64,000 nucleotides of DNA from Pseudohongiella sp. O18 (GTDB lineage: Bacteria; Pseudomonadota; Gammaproteobacteria; Pseudomonadales; Pseudohongiellaceae), in the NCBI RefSeq assembly GCF_021729085.1, contig NZ_JAJSAR010000001.1, positions 1 through 64,000 of the forward strand. The letters are read 5' to 3'. Positions 44,126-54,642 of the stretch are shown piece after piece; within the stretch, counting starts at the first letter, position 1; each line of letters begins with the position of its first letter. The notes beneath the pieces were generated by a model. That model did not search any database, had not been told where the DNA came from, and saw only the letters and a list, made by a program, of their open reading frames with translations. A program made the translations under genes and the position numbers.

Positions 44126-46606
44126 ATGCCAAATCTGCTTCCGACATCTGCGCTGTTCCTGCTACTGACAACCAGCACCCTGGTCGTCGCCCAGCCGTCC
44201 GACAACACTGATTTTGACCTACAGGCCCACCGCGGCGGTCTGGGGCTGGTGACCGAAAGCACGCTGCAGGCTTTTGCTAATGCGCTTGAGCTGGGTGTCA
44301 GCACGCTCGAGCTGGATACTCAGGTAACGGCCGACGGTTATGTGGTTGTCACTCATGATCGTCAGGTGCTGCCACACCGATGCCTGGATACTGCCCCTGC
44401 CACAGCTGACGATCCGCAGTTTCCATACGTAGGCAAATACATCAACGACCTGAGCTGGTCTCAGGTCAGAACACTGGATTGTGGCTCACAGCGGGCATCT
44501 GCCCATGCCAGTCAACAGACGGTGCCTGGTGCGCGGCTGGTTCTGCTCAGCGAAGTCTTCGATCTGGTCAAGCGTCATCGCGCCTTCGATGTCATGTTGA
44601 ACATCGAGACCAAGGTCGAGGCTGGTGCACCTGAGGAAACAGCGCCACGTGAGGTCTTCGTGCAGGCAGTCATTGACCAGATCTACGAGCACGATATGCA
44701 GCACCAGGTCAGCATCCAGAGTTTTGACTGGGGCGCCCTGATGCATGTGCGTGAGTTGGCTCCTGAGTTGCCCATTATTGCACTGTCCAATGAGCAGTCC
44801 TTCCTGCAGTGCGGTATGCCCGGCGCCTCGCCGTGGACTGGCGGCATCGACATGGACGATTTTGACTGCAATCTGCCCGCCGCTGCCGCGTCGTTTGGCG
44901 CTGATGCAATCTCTCCTGTGCACGGGCACCCGCAGGATGCCAGCGTGACTGAAGCCAACTACCAGCCTTTCACTACGCCGGAGATGGTCACGCAGGCGCA
45001 AACGCTGGGAATAAGAGTGATCCCATGGACCATCAATGACGCGGCCACCATGGCACATCTGATAAGCATCGGCGTTGATGGCATCATTACCGATTACCCT
45101 GACCGTTTGCGCACAATCCTGGCCACTGAAAATCGTCCACTGCCTGCACCACAGGCGGCAGTTGAACCAGAAACCAGTGACCTCGGAGAACAATCCATCC
45201 TGAGCCTGCAGCAACGGATGGCAACTGGCACGCTCAGCGCGGAACAGCTTGCCCAGCACATGCTGGGGAGAATCAGTCGTTACGATGATCAGGGCCCAGC
45301 GCTTAACACAATCATCACGCTAAACCCGGATGCTGTTGCGCAGGCACGACGACTGGACGAAGAACGTCAGTTCAGTGGACCGCGCAGCCTGTTGCATGGC
45401 ATCCCGATACTACTGAAGGACAACTACAACACAACAGATATGCCAACGACCGGCGCATCGCAGGCACTGGCAGACTTTACCCCGAGTGCTGAAGCCACGC
45501 AGCTAAGGCTGCTGCGGGAAGCCGGCGCCGTGATACTGGGCAAAACCAATCTGCATGAATTTGCCTACGGTATTACGTCCATCAGTTCGCTGGGAGGACA
45601 GTCGCGCAACCCCTACGATCCATCTAGAGTGCCAGGTGGCTCCAGCGGTGGCTCAGCAGCAGCTGTGGCTGCCGGTTTCGCAACTATCGCGACTGCTTCG
45701 GATACCTGTGGCTCAATTCGTATTCCCGCGGCCTTTAACAATCTGGCAGGGTTGCGTCCCAGCAAGGGCCTGAGCAGCATTTACGGCATCATGCCGCTTG
45801 CCAGCACCCCTGATGTCGGCGGTCCACTGGCTCGCCATATCGAAGATCTGGCCATCGTATTGGACCTGACCACAGGTTACGACCCACTTGATGAGGCAAC
45901 CGCTGTCATGCTGAGCCGCAGTCGTCCGCAGTTCCAGCGTCACCTGAATACAGCAGACATCGAGGGGCTGCGTGTTGGCCGTCTGAGCAATTATATGGAT
46001 AGCGCGACTCCCGAAGTTGCACAAATGATGGCGCAGGCTTTCAGCGAGTTTGACCGGCTAGGGGCGGAGATAATTGATATTTCGATTGAAGACATGTCTG
46101 CTCTGATCAGCGCCTCAGGCTTGATTGGACACGAATTCGAAGCTGACCTGAACCACTACCTCCAGACCTTTGGCAGTGTGCGCTACCCGACGCTGCAAAG
46201 CATAGTGGAAAGTGGCCTGTATCATGAAGCCGTCGCCAACCTGCTGCAACGAAGCGCCGCCGGCGAACAGAATCCGGAAGCTTACCGCCAGGCTCTGGTA
46301 GCTCGTCAGCCCTTGCAGGCGGCCATTGATTCCGTGATGGCAATGCATGACCTGGACGTGATTGCCTACCCACCCATTGGCGCACTGCCAGTGCTGACAG
46401 GTGAGAGCCAGCCGGGCAACAACTGCAGTCTCAGTGCTAACGCGGGCTACCCGGCACTTTCTGTGCCGGTCGGGTTTTCCGCAGATGGCCTGCCGATGGG
46501 AATCGAGCTGCTGGGCGGCTATATGAGCGATGTACGCCTGCTGTCGATTGGCCATGCCATCGAGCAGGCGTGGCCACAGCGTCGCGCGCCGATATTAGAC
46601 CAGTGA
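44126..46606 (+). CDS. Exported glycerophosphodiester phosphodiesterase-amidase fusion
   Basis: An 826-residue secreted two-enzyme fusion. The signal peptide is residues 1-22 (ending VVA-QPSDN). Residues about 30-335 are a GDPD domain: H35-R36, STLELDTQVTADGYVVVTHD, LNIETKVE and a C-terminal TDYPDRLR. Residues about 355-820 are an amidase-signature domain with catalytic Lys431 (LLKDNYNT), the GGSSGGS loop (Ser506/507) and Ser530 in SDTCGSIRIPA, where the usual Gly before GS is Cys. Both active sites look intact. The natural substrate could be an N-acylated glycerophospholipid cut at the phosphodiester and then at the amide, which is inference. Confidence 0.85.
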   Translation: MPNLLPTSALFLLLTTSTLVVAQPSDNTDFDLQAHRGGLGLVTESTLQAFANALELGVSTLELDTQVTADGYVVVTHDRQVLPHRCLDTAPATADDPQFPYVGKYINDLSWSQVRTLDCGSQRASAHASQQTVPGARLVLLSEVFDLVKRHRAFDVMLNIETKVEAGAPEETAPREVFVQAVIDQIYEHDMQHQVSIQSFDWGALMHVRELAPELPIIALSNEQSFLQCGMPGASPWTGGIDMDDFDCNLPAAAASFGADAISPVHGHPQDASVTEANYQPFTTPEMVTQAQTLGIRVIPWTINDAATMAHLISIGVDGIITDYPDRLRTILATENRPLPAPQAAVEPETSDLGEQSILSLQQRMATGTLSAEQLAQHMLGRISRYDDQGPALNTIITLNPDAVAQARRLDEERQFSGPRSLLHGIPILLKDNYNTTDMPTTGASQALADFTPSAEATQLRLLREAGAVILGKTNLHEFAYGITSISSLGGQSRNPYDPSRVPGGSSGGSAAAVAAGFATIATASDTCGSIRIPAAFNNLAGLRPSKGLSSIYGIMPLASTPDVGGPLARHIEDLAIVLDLTTGYDPLDEATAVMLSRSRPQFQRHLNTADIEGLRVGRLSNYMDSATPEVAQMMAQAFSEFDRLGAEIIDISIEDMSALISASGLIGHEFEADLNHYLQTFGSVRYPTLQSIVESGLYHEAVANLLQRSAAGEQNPEAYRQALVARQPLQAAIDSVMAMHDLDVIAYPPIGALPVLTGESQPGNNCSLSANAGYPALSVPVGFSADGLPMGIELLGGYMSDVRLLSIGHAIEQAWPQRRAPILDQ

Positions 46607-47971
46607 CAACTGAATATTGAATGTGGTGCCGAGGCTTTCATCCGAGGTGACGGACATATGGCCCCGATGATGCTCAGTGACAATAAAGTACGGATACGAG
46701 AGGCGCTGTTCAACCGGGCACGCCTCTGCGCCATCGGCGGACGCGAAGAAGGGCTCAAAAATACAGACCTGAGCCTGCTCGCTTAGCACCTGTCCTTTGT
46801 GTTCGATCTTGATCCATATCGAATCAAAAAACTTGCCGATACCGATCTTGATCTGAGGGCGCTGTCCCTCCGCCAGTGAGTCGGATTTCAGCGCATAGAA
46901 GGCACTGCGCAGCACACGCAGGAAGACCTGCTGCAACTCATTGGGATAACAGGCAATTTCAGGTACATCACTGCCATAGTCGCGTAGAATATCCACATCA
47001 GTAAAGTCCAGCCCGTCAACGTCCACCAGCAGTTTTGATGCCAGCTCGATGCTGCGTTCAACGATATCAGGGATGGCAGCAGTCTGTTTGACATCACGGT
47101 GACCACGCGACAGATCCAGCAGGTTCTGGACAATAGTATTGGCTTGCCGAGCACTCTGACCAACGACATCAACTTCGCGTAGCAGGAAGGTTTTTACATC
47201 GCCCAGGTCGCTGCTATCAAGGCGCTCGCGCGAGCGGTCCACGCGCTGCAGTATGGCGTCAATCGGCCTGCTGATATCGTAGGCCATTGCCGATGCAAGT
47301 TCGCCCAGTGCCGAGAGCTTGTCCCGCTCGGCAACTTTGTTTTCGGCGTTCACCTGCTTGGTGACGTCGGAAATCAGGATCACGATGCCTGTCTCGTCAT
47401 TGTGCTTGAGACGGTACAGCGTAATGTCATAGGTGTACTGGCCGCGCTGGCTGTGCTTGAGCTGCAGTGTCTCGCCACGCTCAAGCACGTCATTGACCTG
47501 TTCTTCCGTCAGGGTGATTCCAGGATAGGCCTGCCACAGGTTTTCTCCCACTACATCCGCGTAGGGCCGGCCAGTAAACTCTTCTGCCGTTTTATTCCAT
47601 TGGGTAACTTTGAGCTTGTCATTGATACCAACCAGCATCACCGGCATCGAGTTGACGATGCTGGCGATATAGGCTTCTCGCTTGCGCAGCTGTTCGGCGG
47701 TTTCCTGCAACACCTGGGTGCGCTGCGCAACCCGCTCCTCGAGCGTGGCCTTGATCTCGGTCAGCGCCCGGTTGGAGCGGCGTGCCCTCAGGTGAGCTCG
47801 AATCAAAAACCCCATGACAATCAAGAGGATGATGATCAGCAGGCTGGCACTGGTGTTGGCAATGTATTGCCAGTTGGTGCGCCCGTCCTCATAGCGAAAT
47901 ACCGCGAAGATATCAGCGTATGCGCTAACACTGACGCTCAACAATGCAAATAGGCCCAGTACCCGCTTCAT
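46595..47971 (-). CDS. Degenerate PAS-containing histidine kinase homologue
   Basis: 458 residues from ATG 47971, which has AGGA eight bases upstream. A signal-like segment ends SAYA. One transmembrane helix (residues about 40-62) is followed by a coiled coil and a PAS domain (about 95-210). A HisKA-like region follows in which the phosphoacceptor His is Tyr231 (ELASAMAYDISRP). The ATPase-like domain also lacks key features: EHKGQ replaces DxGxG, and the N-box reads FLRVLRSAFYAL. The IFEPFF segment is kept. It is probably a sensory scaffold without autophosphorylation. No response regulator is adjacent. Confidence 0.82.
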   Translation of the reverse strand: MKRVLGLFALLSVSVSAYADIFAVFRYEDGRTNWQYIANTSASLLIIILLIVMGFLIRAHLRARRSNRALTEIKATLEERVAQRTQVLQETAEQLRKREAYIASIVNSMPVMLVGINDKLKVTQWNKTAEEFTGRPYADVVGENLWQAYPGITLTEEQVNDVLERGETLQLKHSQRGQYTYDITLYRLKHNDETGIVILISDVTKQVNAENKVAERDKLSALGELASAMAYDISRPIDAILQRVDRSRERLDSSDLGDVKTFLLREVDVVGQSARQANTIVQNLLDLSRGHRDVKQTAAIPDIVERSIELASKLLVDVDGLDFTDVDILRDYGSDVPEIACYPNELQQVFLRVLRSAFYALKSDSLAEGQRPQIKIGIGKFFDSIWIKIEHKGQVLSEQAQVCIFEPFFASADGAEACPVEQRLSYPYFIVTEHHRGHMSVTSDESLGTTFNIQLSLV

Positions 47972-48037
47972 GCAATCATTCCTACCAATCATGCAGACTT
48001 GAAAGGCGCAGATTATATCACGTATGTACGTCAGCGC

Positions 48038-48907
48038 TCAGCGCCCACCAAGTACGGCATCTATATCAGCCGCGTCATGACGTTCACGCAGCTGGTTTTC
48101 CTCTTTGCCCCATGTTGTATTTACGATACGGCCGCGTCGCACGGCTGGTCGTTCAGCGATCTCATTGGCCCAGCGCATTACGTGTGTGTAGGTATGTGCC
48201 TCCAGGAACTCGGCAGCATTGTAGACTTTGTTAAGCACCAAAGCGCCATACCAGGGCCAGATGGCAATATCAGCTATGGTATAGCTGTCACCGGCAATAA
48301 AGCGATTGTCTTTCAACTGGCGATTGAGGACATCCAACTGTCTTTTGATCTCCATCGTGAACCGATCAATCGGATACTGCCACTGCTCGGGTGCGTAGCA
48401 GTAAAAATGTCCAAATCCTCCACCCAGATAAGGCGCGGACCCCATCTGCCAGAACAGCCAGTTAAGTGTTTCGGTCCGTGCAGCCGGCTCTGAGGGCAAT
48501 AATTCACCAAACTTTTCCGCCAGATAGAGCAGGATGGAACCTGACTCAAAAACGCGCTGTGCGGGCTGTGCACTGGTGTCCAGCAATGCCGGTATTTTGG
48601 AGTTTGGGTTAATCCCCACAAACCCGCTGCCAAACTGATCTCCCTCGGTGATGTTGATCAGAAAGGCGTCATATTCCGCGCCTGCATGGCCCAGTGCCAA
48701 CAACTCCTCCAGCATGATGGTTGCCTTTACACCATTGGGTGTACCCAGCGAGTAAAGCTGCAGCGGGTGTTTACCGATGGGCAGTGGTTTTTCATGCGTC
48801 GCTCCAGCTATTGGCCGATTGATACTGGTAAAGCGGCCACCGCTTTGTTTGTCCCATTTCCATACAGCTGGTGGCGTGTAACTTGCCGGGTTGTTTTTAG
48901 ACGGCAT
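48038..48907 (-). CDS. yghU: YghU-type glutathione-dependent disulfide oxidoreductase
   Basis: A glutathione S-transferase-fold enzyme of 289 residues. The N-terminal extension SYTPPAVWKWDKQSGGRFTSINRPIAGAT and LYSLGTPNGVKATIMLEEL are hallmarks of E. coli YghU/YfcG, which reduce organic disulfides with bound glutathione. The C-terminal helical domain has GDSYTIADIAIWPWYG. It is an isolated gene, divergent from the hybrid kinase with 202 bases between. Confidence 0.93.
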   Translation of the reverse strand: MPSKNNPASYTPPAVWKWDKQSGGRFTSINRPIAGATHEKPLPIGKHPLQLYSLGTPNGVKATIMLEELLALGHAGAEYDAFLINITEGDQFGSGFVGINPNSKIPALLDTSAQPAQRVFESGSILLYLAEKFGELLPSEPAARTETLNWLFWQMGSAPYLGGGFGHFYCYAPEQWQYPIDRFTMEIKRQLDVLNRQLKDNRFIAGDSYTIADIAIWPWYGALVLNKVYNAAEFLEAHTYTHVMRWANEIAERPAVRRGRIVNTTWGKEENQLRERHDAADIDAVLGGR

Positions 48908-49109
48908 AACAGACTCCTTACTTTTTCCCTAACCGGATTACAACAGTGTATGCGTTGTAAAACAATCACTGATGAATACATAACGTTACGCACCGGTTTT
49001 CAGCCTGGACTGGACAATTGCACAAAATCGGTGAAGAATGAGTTTAGAGACACGCTGGATTGATTAAACCAATTACAATATTACTATCTGAGCGGGTGTC
49101 CTGATTGTC

Positions 49110-51560
49110 ATGATGACGCACGACCAAAGTCAGCTCGATACCGACCAGCAGGCATTGCTGGATCTGGTGGCAGAAGTACTGCCCTCTACTGTCTGGATAG
49201 CAAGCGCAGACGGCAAGATCTCCTACATCTCTTCTGATATCAGCGACAAGACCGGCGAACCACCTTCTGTCCTGCTGGGAGATGGGTGGACTCGAACAAT
49301 TCACCCAGATGACCTGAATGACATTCTTATCAAGTGGCACGCCAGCGTGCAGAGCGGCGCGCCATACGATACTCGGTTTCGCCTCCTGTCTGTCAACTCA
49401 GGTGATTATGAATGGCATGAGGCACATGCCCGTGCACAGCGTGATACAACAGGCACCATTATTCGATGGGTCGGCACCACCACAAACACGCACGCTCGCG
49501 TTTCAGCCGAAACACGACTGACATTAGATAGGGAAATCGGAGAACTGGAGGCGCGGGTACTTGCGAAAATCAGCCGTGATGATCCGCTTAACGACATTCT
49601 GGATGAGATTACCCTCGCCGTTGATCACACAATGTCAGGTGCTCGCTCCTCCATACTGCTGGTCGCGGACGGTTACATCACGCAGTGTTCCGCCCCCGCC
49701 CTGCCCAAAGCCTTGTGTCAGGAACTCAGCGGGCTGGAAATTGGTGAGTCGGCCGGATCCTGTGGCACTGCCGCCTACAGACGCGAGACTGTCATTGTAA
49801 CGGATATTCGAACGGATCCGCTCTGGACGAACTACCAGCACATGATTGAGGGCACCCCCCTGAGGGCATGCTGGTCTGTGCCAGTGCTCGATACAGAAGG
49901 CAAATGTATCGCCACCTTTGCCGTCTATTTTGACTCCCCAAGGTCGCCAGCCTATGAAGAACTGAAGACTATCGAACGCATAGCGAAATTCGTCCGACTT
50001 GCAATCGAGCGCAGCCAGCAACACCAGGCACTGAAGCTTCAAGAAGAGCGACTTAAAATTATTACACAAGGCACCCATGATATCGTCTGGGATTGGGATA
50101 TCGTGAATGACTCCCTGTGGTGGAGTGACGGCATCAAGGTCCAATTCGGATACGATCCGGCTGAACTGACAGCAAGCTCCGACGCCTGGCTGAAACTGAT
50201 TCATCCCGATGACCTGCAGCAGCTCCAAATCAGCGTACAACGCGCGTTTGATGGCGACCTGGATCACTGGCAGGGCGAATATCGCATGCGACACAAAGAT
50301 GGCAAGTACCGGTACGTGCTGGACCGAGGCCATATCATCAGAGATCAGACGGGCAAACCAATCCGTGCGATTGGTTCACTAATCGATATTAGTGAACGCA
50401 GGGCCATGGAGGAGAAACTACATCATGCCCAACGGCTTGATTCGATCGGCAAACTGACGGGCGGTATTGCCCATGATTTCAATAATCTTTTGACTGTCAT
50501 CCTTGGTAACTCAGAGTTACTGGCAATGGAGCTGACATCCAATCCTTCACTCTTGGCGCTGGCTGAGATTACACAAACTGCTGCGACACGCGGCGCGGAG
50601 TTGACCAACAGATTACTTGCATTTGCAAGGCGTCAGCCACTTGACCCAAGCGTAACGGACATCAATCGCCTGGTCAGCAACTTTGAACCGCTATTAAGGC
50701 GGACTCTCGGCGAAAGTATTGAGATTGAAGTCGTTCAACGTGCAGGCCTCTGGCGCGCCATGGTTGATTCATCTCAACTTGAAAACGCCATTCTTAACCT
50801 TGCCATCAATGCCCGGGATGCCATGCCGGCGGGCGGCCGCTTAACCATAGAGACTGCGAATGTCGCCGTCGATGACCACTATGCTGATCTGAACGACTTG
50901 AATGCAGGCCAATACGTGCAGCTCGCCATCTCCGACACAGGCACGGGGATGGATGCCGACACGACCGCCCATGCCTTTGATCCCTTCTTTACAACGAAAG
51001 CCACAGGCAAGGGTAGTGGCCTTGGTCTTGCCATGGTGTATGGGTTTGTCCGGCAGTCGAATGGCCATGCCAGGATCTATTCTGAACCTGGGCACGGTAC
51101 AACTGTAAAGTTGTACCTGCCCCGCTCGTATGAAATTGACCATGACGACGCAGCGGTTTCAAACACATCCGGCATCATTACCGGACATGAGAAAATATTG
51201 TTGGTGGAAGACAACGACCTGGTTCGTCGTCACGTGGAAGGCTTGCTGAAATCATTGGGCTACAGCGTCTTAAGCGCCAGCAATGGCGCAGATGCAATCG
51301 TGATACTGGAGCAGGATTCGAGTATCGACATGATATTAACTGACGTCGTCATGCCAGGTGGCATAAGCGGCAAGGTGCTGGCCGACAGGGCCCAGGCCAT
51401 ACGACCGGGTCTGCCAGTTCTGTTTACGTCGGGGTATACCGAAAATGCCATTGTTCACCACGGTCGTCTGGACCCTGGCGTGCAACTGCTACAAAAACCC
51501 TTTCGCCGCCAGGAGCTTGCGAGCAAAGTTCGACGCGTGCTCTCCAGCGGCAATCGTTGA
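49110..51560 (+). CDS. Hybrid sensor histidine kinase with PAS-GAF-PAS input and receiver domain
   Basis: A soluble 816-residue hybrid kinase. The first PAS domain is residues about 15-125 and the GAF about 150-305 (ending IERSQQHQ). A second PAS/PAC lies at about 310-430 with [16 protein letters not shown]. HisKA has His455 in [11 protein letters not shown]. The ATPase domain has [17 protein letters not shown] and [17 protein letters not shown]-terminal receiver (about 690-812) has phosphoacceptor D745 in LTDVVMPG and LLQKPF. All catalytic residues look intact, in contrast with the neighbouring pseudokinase. It has no transmembrane helix, so the signal is cytoplasmic. Confidence 0.92.
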   Translation: MMTHDQSQLDTDQQALLDLVAEVLPSTVWIASADGKISYISSDISDKTGEPPSVLLGDGWTRTIHPDDLNDILIKWHASVQSGAPYDTRFRLLSVNSGDYEWHEAHARAQRDTTGTIIRWVGTTTNTHARVSAETRLTLDREIGELEARVLAKISRDDPLNDILDEITLAVDHTMSGARSSILLVADGYITQCSAPALPKALCQELSGLEIGESAGSCGTAAYRRETVIVTDIRTDPLWTNYQHMIEGTPLRACWSVPVLDTEGKCIATFAVYFDSPRSPAYEELKTIERIAKFVRLAIERSQQHQALKLQEERLKIITQGTHDIVWDWDIVNDSLWWSDGIKVQFGYDPAELTASSDAWLKLIHPDDLQQLQISVQRAFDGDLDHWQGEYRMRHKDGKYRYVLDRGHIIRDQTGKPIRAIGSLIDISERRAMEEKLHHAQRLDSIGKLTGGIAHDFNNLLTVILGNSELLAMELTSNPSLLALAEITQTAATRGAELTNRLLAFARRQPLDPSVTDINRLVSNFEPLLRRTLGESIEIEVVQRAGLWRAMVDSSQLENAILNLAINARDAMPAGGRLTIETANVAVDDHYADLNDLNAGQYVQLAISDTGTGMDADTTAHAFDPFFTTKATGKGSGLGLAMVYGFVRQSNGHARIYSEPGHGTTVKLYLPRSYEIDHDDAAVSNTSGIITGHEKILLVEDNDLVRRHVEGLLKSLGYSVLSASNGADAIVILEQDSSIDMILTDVVMPGGISGKVLADRAQAIRPGLPVLFTSGYTENAIVHHGRLDPGVQLLQKPFRRQELASKVRRVLSSGNR

Positions 51561-51563
51561 CTC

Positions 51564-52058
51564 TTACCAAAGGCTGCGTTTGGTCAGTTGCAGATTGGTT
51601 CTCGAACCGTCCGGCTGCTCGATGTGAATGGTGAACGTGTCGCCATCCAGTGTATAACCCAGCGAGCGCATGCCGGTCTCACCGACATTGTTGAAATGCA
51701 CATGATTGTCCATGATCATGGCCAGCTCCATTTTCATGGGCTCGGGCGTACGAGGCTGAAAGCCCGGATTGAACTGCTGCAAATGTAATACCAGCGAGCC
51801 ATCTACTTCTTCAATGGTGATCATCTCGAACATGCTGGTGCCATTGGGACCAGTCATACGGACCATTGCGGCGATGGAGCCACCTTCAGCGCCAATCCAG
51901 TTCTCTTCCAGCACATTCGGGCCCAGCTGACCGGCATAGTTGCCCGTCATCCAGTCCAGGTCTTCGATTGTCGCCGCTGGTGGCTGTGCCAGGGCAAAAC
52001 TCGCGCCCAGCCCCAGAATAGCCGCTGCACACCAGGACGTCAGTTGGGTGATTTTCAT
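51564..52058 (-). CDS. DUF6265-like exported protein
   Basis: About 164 residues. The signal peptide is residues 1-24 (ending ALA-QPPAA). The mature part starts with IEDLDWMTGNYAGQ and is beta-rich, with ENWIGAEGGSIAAMVRM and LHLQQFNPGFQP. It fits the DUF6265 type of lipocalin-like folds whose function is unknown. The start MKITQLTSW has GGAG seven bases upstream. It is convergent with the hybrid kinase (three bases apart) and divergent from the aldo/keto reductase. Confidence 0.75.
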   Translation of the reverse strand: MKITQLTSWCAAAILGLGASFALAQPPAATIEDLDWMTGNYAGQLGPNVLEENWIGAEGGSIAAMVRMTGPNGTSMFEMITIEEVDGSLVLHLQQFNPGFQPRTPEPMKMELAMIMDNHVHFNNVGETGMRSLGYTLDGDTFTIHIEQPDGSRTNLQLTKRSLW

Positions 52059-52184
52059 GTTGATCTCCATTCGGTTGTTGTTACTGTGCTCAAATCGTAT
52101 CCGATACGCTCAGCGTTTGACAGTCCACAAGTCACTAATGCCATAATCGGACGCTTGGATGATGATCAACATGGTGGAACAACA

Positions 52185-53204
52185 ATGAAATATCGTTATA
52201 TAGGCAACAGTGGATTGCGTGTCAGCCCCATTTGCATGGGCACCATGAGTTTTGGCAGCTGGAGCGACGAAGCAGAATCTTTTCGTATCCTGGACAAGGC
52301 GTACGAGCGTGGTATCAATTTCTACGATACCGCCGAGGTCTATCCAGTACCGCCGCGCAAGGAGACCGTTGGCGACACCGAGACCATTTTTGGCAAATGG
52401 ATCAAGACCCGCAACCGCGATTCCCTGATCATCGCGACCAAAGTCGCCGGCGCCGCTTCTGGCTGGTTTGTGCCGCCAATCCGCCACGGCCTGACGGCCA
52501 TTGATCGTCATCACATTGAGCGCGCCGTTGAAGGCAGCCTGAAACGCATGGGCATTGATTACATTGATCTCTACCAGGTGCACTGGCCCGATACCGTGGT
52601 ACCGATTGAGGAATCCATGGCGGCACTGGATCGGCTGGTAGAATCGGGCAAGGTCCGCTATCTGGGCACATCGAACGAAAACGCCTATGGACTTACCAAA
52701 GCCAATACAGTGGCCCACTACGAAGGTCTGGCGCGCTTCCAGTCAATACAGAACAACTTTTCCTTGCTGCATCGCCGCTTTCTGGATGAGCTCGCCACCG
52801 TCTGCCGTCGCGAAAAAGTATCGCTGCTGCCCTACTCGCCAATTGGGGGCGGTGTGCTCAGCGGCAAGTACAATACTGACAATTATCCGGAAGTGGCTCG
52901 TTTCAGCGAGTATCTCAAGCTGGAAAACCCGCGCCAGCGTGCCATGGCTGACCGCTTCCTGAATCCCGGAACGCTGGCCGCCACGGCCCGCTATATAGAG
53001 ATTGCCAAAGAAGCTGGTATCACACCAACCACATTGGCGACTGCCTGGAGCATGAACTTTGATTTCGTGGCATCCACCATCATTGGCGCGCGCACCGCAG
53101 ATCAGCTTGATGACTCACTGGCGGCACTGGATGTGACCCTGAGCGAAGAAACGCTCAAGGCCTGCGACCAGGTCCATAAAGATATCCCCTACCCCATGGG
53201 CTGA
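52185..53204 (+). CDS. Aldo/keto reductase
   Basis: NADPH-dependent TIM-barrel oxidoreductase of 339 residues. It has NFYDTAEVY with the catalytic Asp and Tyr, the Lys in IIATKV and the barrel signature GIDYIDLYQVHWPD. Near the C-terminus is the cofactor site STIIGARTADQLDDSL. It resembles the Tas/YghZ branch. GGTGGA is seven bases before the chosen ATG; the longer frame from 52044 overlaps the neighbouring promoter. Substrate is unknown. Confidence 0.92.
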   Translation: MKYRYIGNSGLRVSPICMGTMSFGSWSDEAESFRILDKAYERGINFYDTAEVYPVPPRKETVGDTETIFGKWIKTRNRDSLIIATKVAGAASGWFVPPIRHGLTAIDRHHIERAVEGSLKRMGIDYIDLYQVHWPDTVVPIEESMAALDRLVESGKVRYLGTSNENAYGLTKANTVAHYEGLARFQSIQNNFSLLHRRFLDELATVCRREKVSLLPYSPIGGGVLSGKYNTDNYPEVARFSEYLKLENPRQRAMADRFLNPGTLAATARYIEIAKEAGITPTTLATAWSMNFDFVASTIIGARTADQLDDSLAALDVTLSEETLKACDQVHKDIPYPMG

Positions 53205-53217
53205 GGATATAACACCG

Positions 53218-54642
53218 TCACGGACGCGAGCAGGCCGGCAGGCCCTCGCGATCCGGCGTCGTGAATGCACATCCATAGCTGTCCTGCGCGACGGCCTCAG
53301 GATCAAGCACCACATCACCGGCGGGTTTGGGCCCACCATTGACCCAGATCAGCCAGTCGCTCAGCGCAGTGCGAATTTCGTCAGCCGAGAAATCGCAGTG
53401 ACCGGGCGCCCGGATCGCGCGCTGCACCAGCAGCTCATCATTGCCATTACGAATCGCACCCTGCCGGTAGAGCTGCTGGTGCCGAAACGGCACATAGAAA
53501 TCACCCAGGGTATGCAGTGTCAGCACCGGGACTGAAAAGTCGCCGTGTATCTCCGGCAGCCAGCGCACGCCATCATTGCGGATGGCATTGACACCGCGGG
53601 CAGCCTCTTCCCGCATCATGATGTCATTGAATGACACTTCCATTTCGGTCGGACTTGTATTGTCAGTCCAGCGATAAACACGATCGGCGTTATCGTAAAC
53701 ATTGCGATCGAGAATCCCGCGCACAGAGCCGTCATCCCCTCCGCTGCCCATGACAGTGTATTGATAGCGGGACTGGAAGCCGTACTCAAAGATGGGCCGG
53801 TCACCGCCTGTCAGATTCATGGCCATGGCCATCAGGCGCTCACCATTGATATTGGCTGGCTCCCAGGTGGACTGGCCAGTGGCCGGATCAATCACGAACA
53901 GATTGCGGACTACCGGACCAGGGGCATCGGGCGTGCCAACCAGCTGTGGGAACTCTGAATATGGCAGATAACTGAATCCGGCCAACGTCATGGCCAGTCG
54001 ATTGTAGTCCCCCAGCCATTGAAACTGGTTCTGTTCCGCCTGACAGAATGGTGCGGCACCGGCATAGGGCACCGGATACAGGGTGCGCTGCATATTTTCC
54101 CGCTCTACAGCGGCAGCAGCCGTATGTCCGCCCAGCGACGTGCCGGAAATCAGGTACTGAGCGGGCTCGGCAAGCTGCTGTTGCCAGTCGCGCTGCAGAT
54201 AGCTGGTAAGCTCACGCGCCAGCTTGTTGGTATCTTCAATACCGGCGCGTACATCATAATAGTTGGCCGAGTAGGATGAAGCGGCCCAGGCATAACCAGC
54301 CGCCAGCACTGCCTCGCGAAACGCGGCAGGTGGCAAGGATGGCGCCAGCTCAGCCCCCGTCCCACGATACCCGTGGGTGTACATGACCAGACCGTCGCCG
54401 TCCCAGCCAGCGGGGAACTCTGCGGTGTAAACAGCTGAACCCTGCAAACCCTCATAGGTGCCATAAAACGCCCGTGCGCCGGGCTGCGCATCAAAGGCCA
54501 GCACAGCCATAGGCGCGAATGTCCGTGCATCATGCTCTCTCTGCCCGGTCATGCCGCCGCCTGCACAGGCGGTCAGAATCGTGGCACTGACAGCCATGGC
54601 CAGCAGTTGAGATTTACGGTTGGTTGTGCCATTGAGGGTCAT
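53218..54642 (-). CDS. Lipoprotein alpha/beta-hydrolase
   Basis: 474 residues. The signal peptide ends in the lipobox LTAC, so it is a membrane-anchored lipoprotein. An oxyanion-type MYTHGYRG segment precedes the nucleophile elbow GTSLGGHTA, a tannase/lipase-like arrangement. A candidate acid and His lie in LHTLGDFYVPF and APGHCDFS. Two C-terminal cysteines (YGCAF, PACSRP) may form a disulfide. Substrate is unknown; an esterase acting on a small ester is the best guess. Confidence 0.75.
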   Translation of the reverse strand: MTLNGTTNRKSQLLAMAVSATILTACAGGGMTGQREHDARTFAPMAVLAFDAQPGARAFYGTYEGLQGSAVYTAEFPAGWDGDGLVMYTHGYRGTGAELAPSLPPAAFREAVLAAGYAWAASSYSANYYDVRAGIEDTNKLARELTSYLQRDWQQQLAEPAQYLISGTSLGGHTAAAAVERENMQRTLYPVPYAGAAPFCQAEQNQFQWLGDYNRLAMTLAGFSYLPYSEFPQLVGTPDAPGPVVRNLFVIDPATGQSTWEPANINGERLMAMAMNLTGGDRPIFEYGFQSRYQYTVMGSGGDDGSVRGILDRNVYDNADRVYRWTDNTSPTEMEVSFNDIMMREEAARGVNAIRNDGVRWLPEIHGDFSVPVLTLHTLGDFYVPFRHQQLYRQGAIRNGNDELLVQRAIRAPGHCDFSADEIRTALSDWLIWVNGGPKPAGDVVLDPEAVAQDSYGCAFTTPDREGLPACSRP

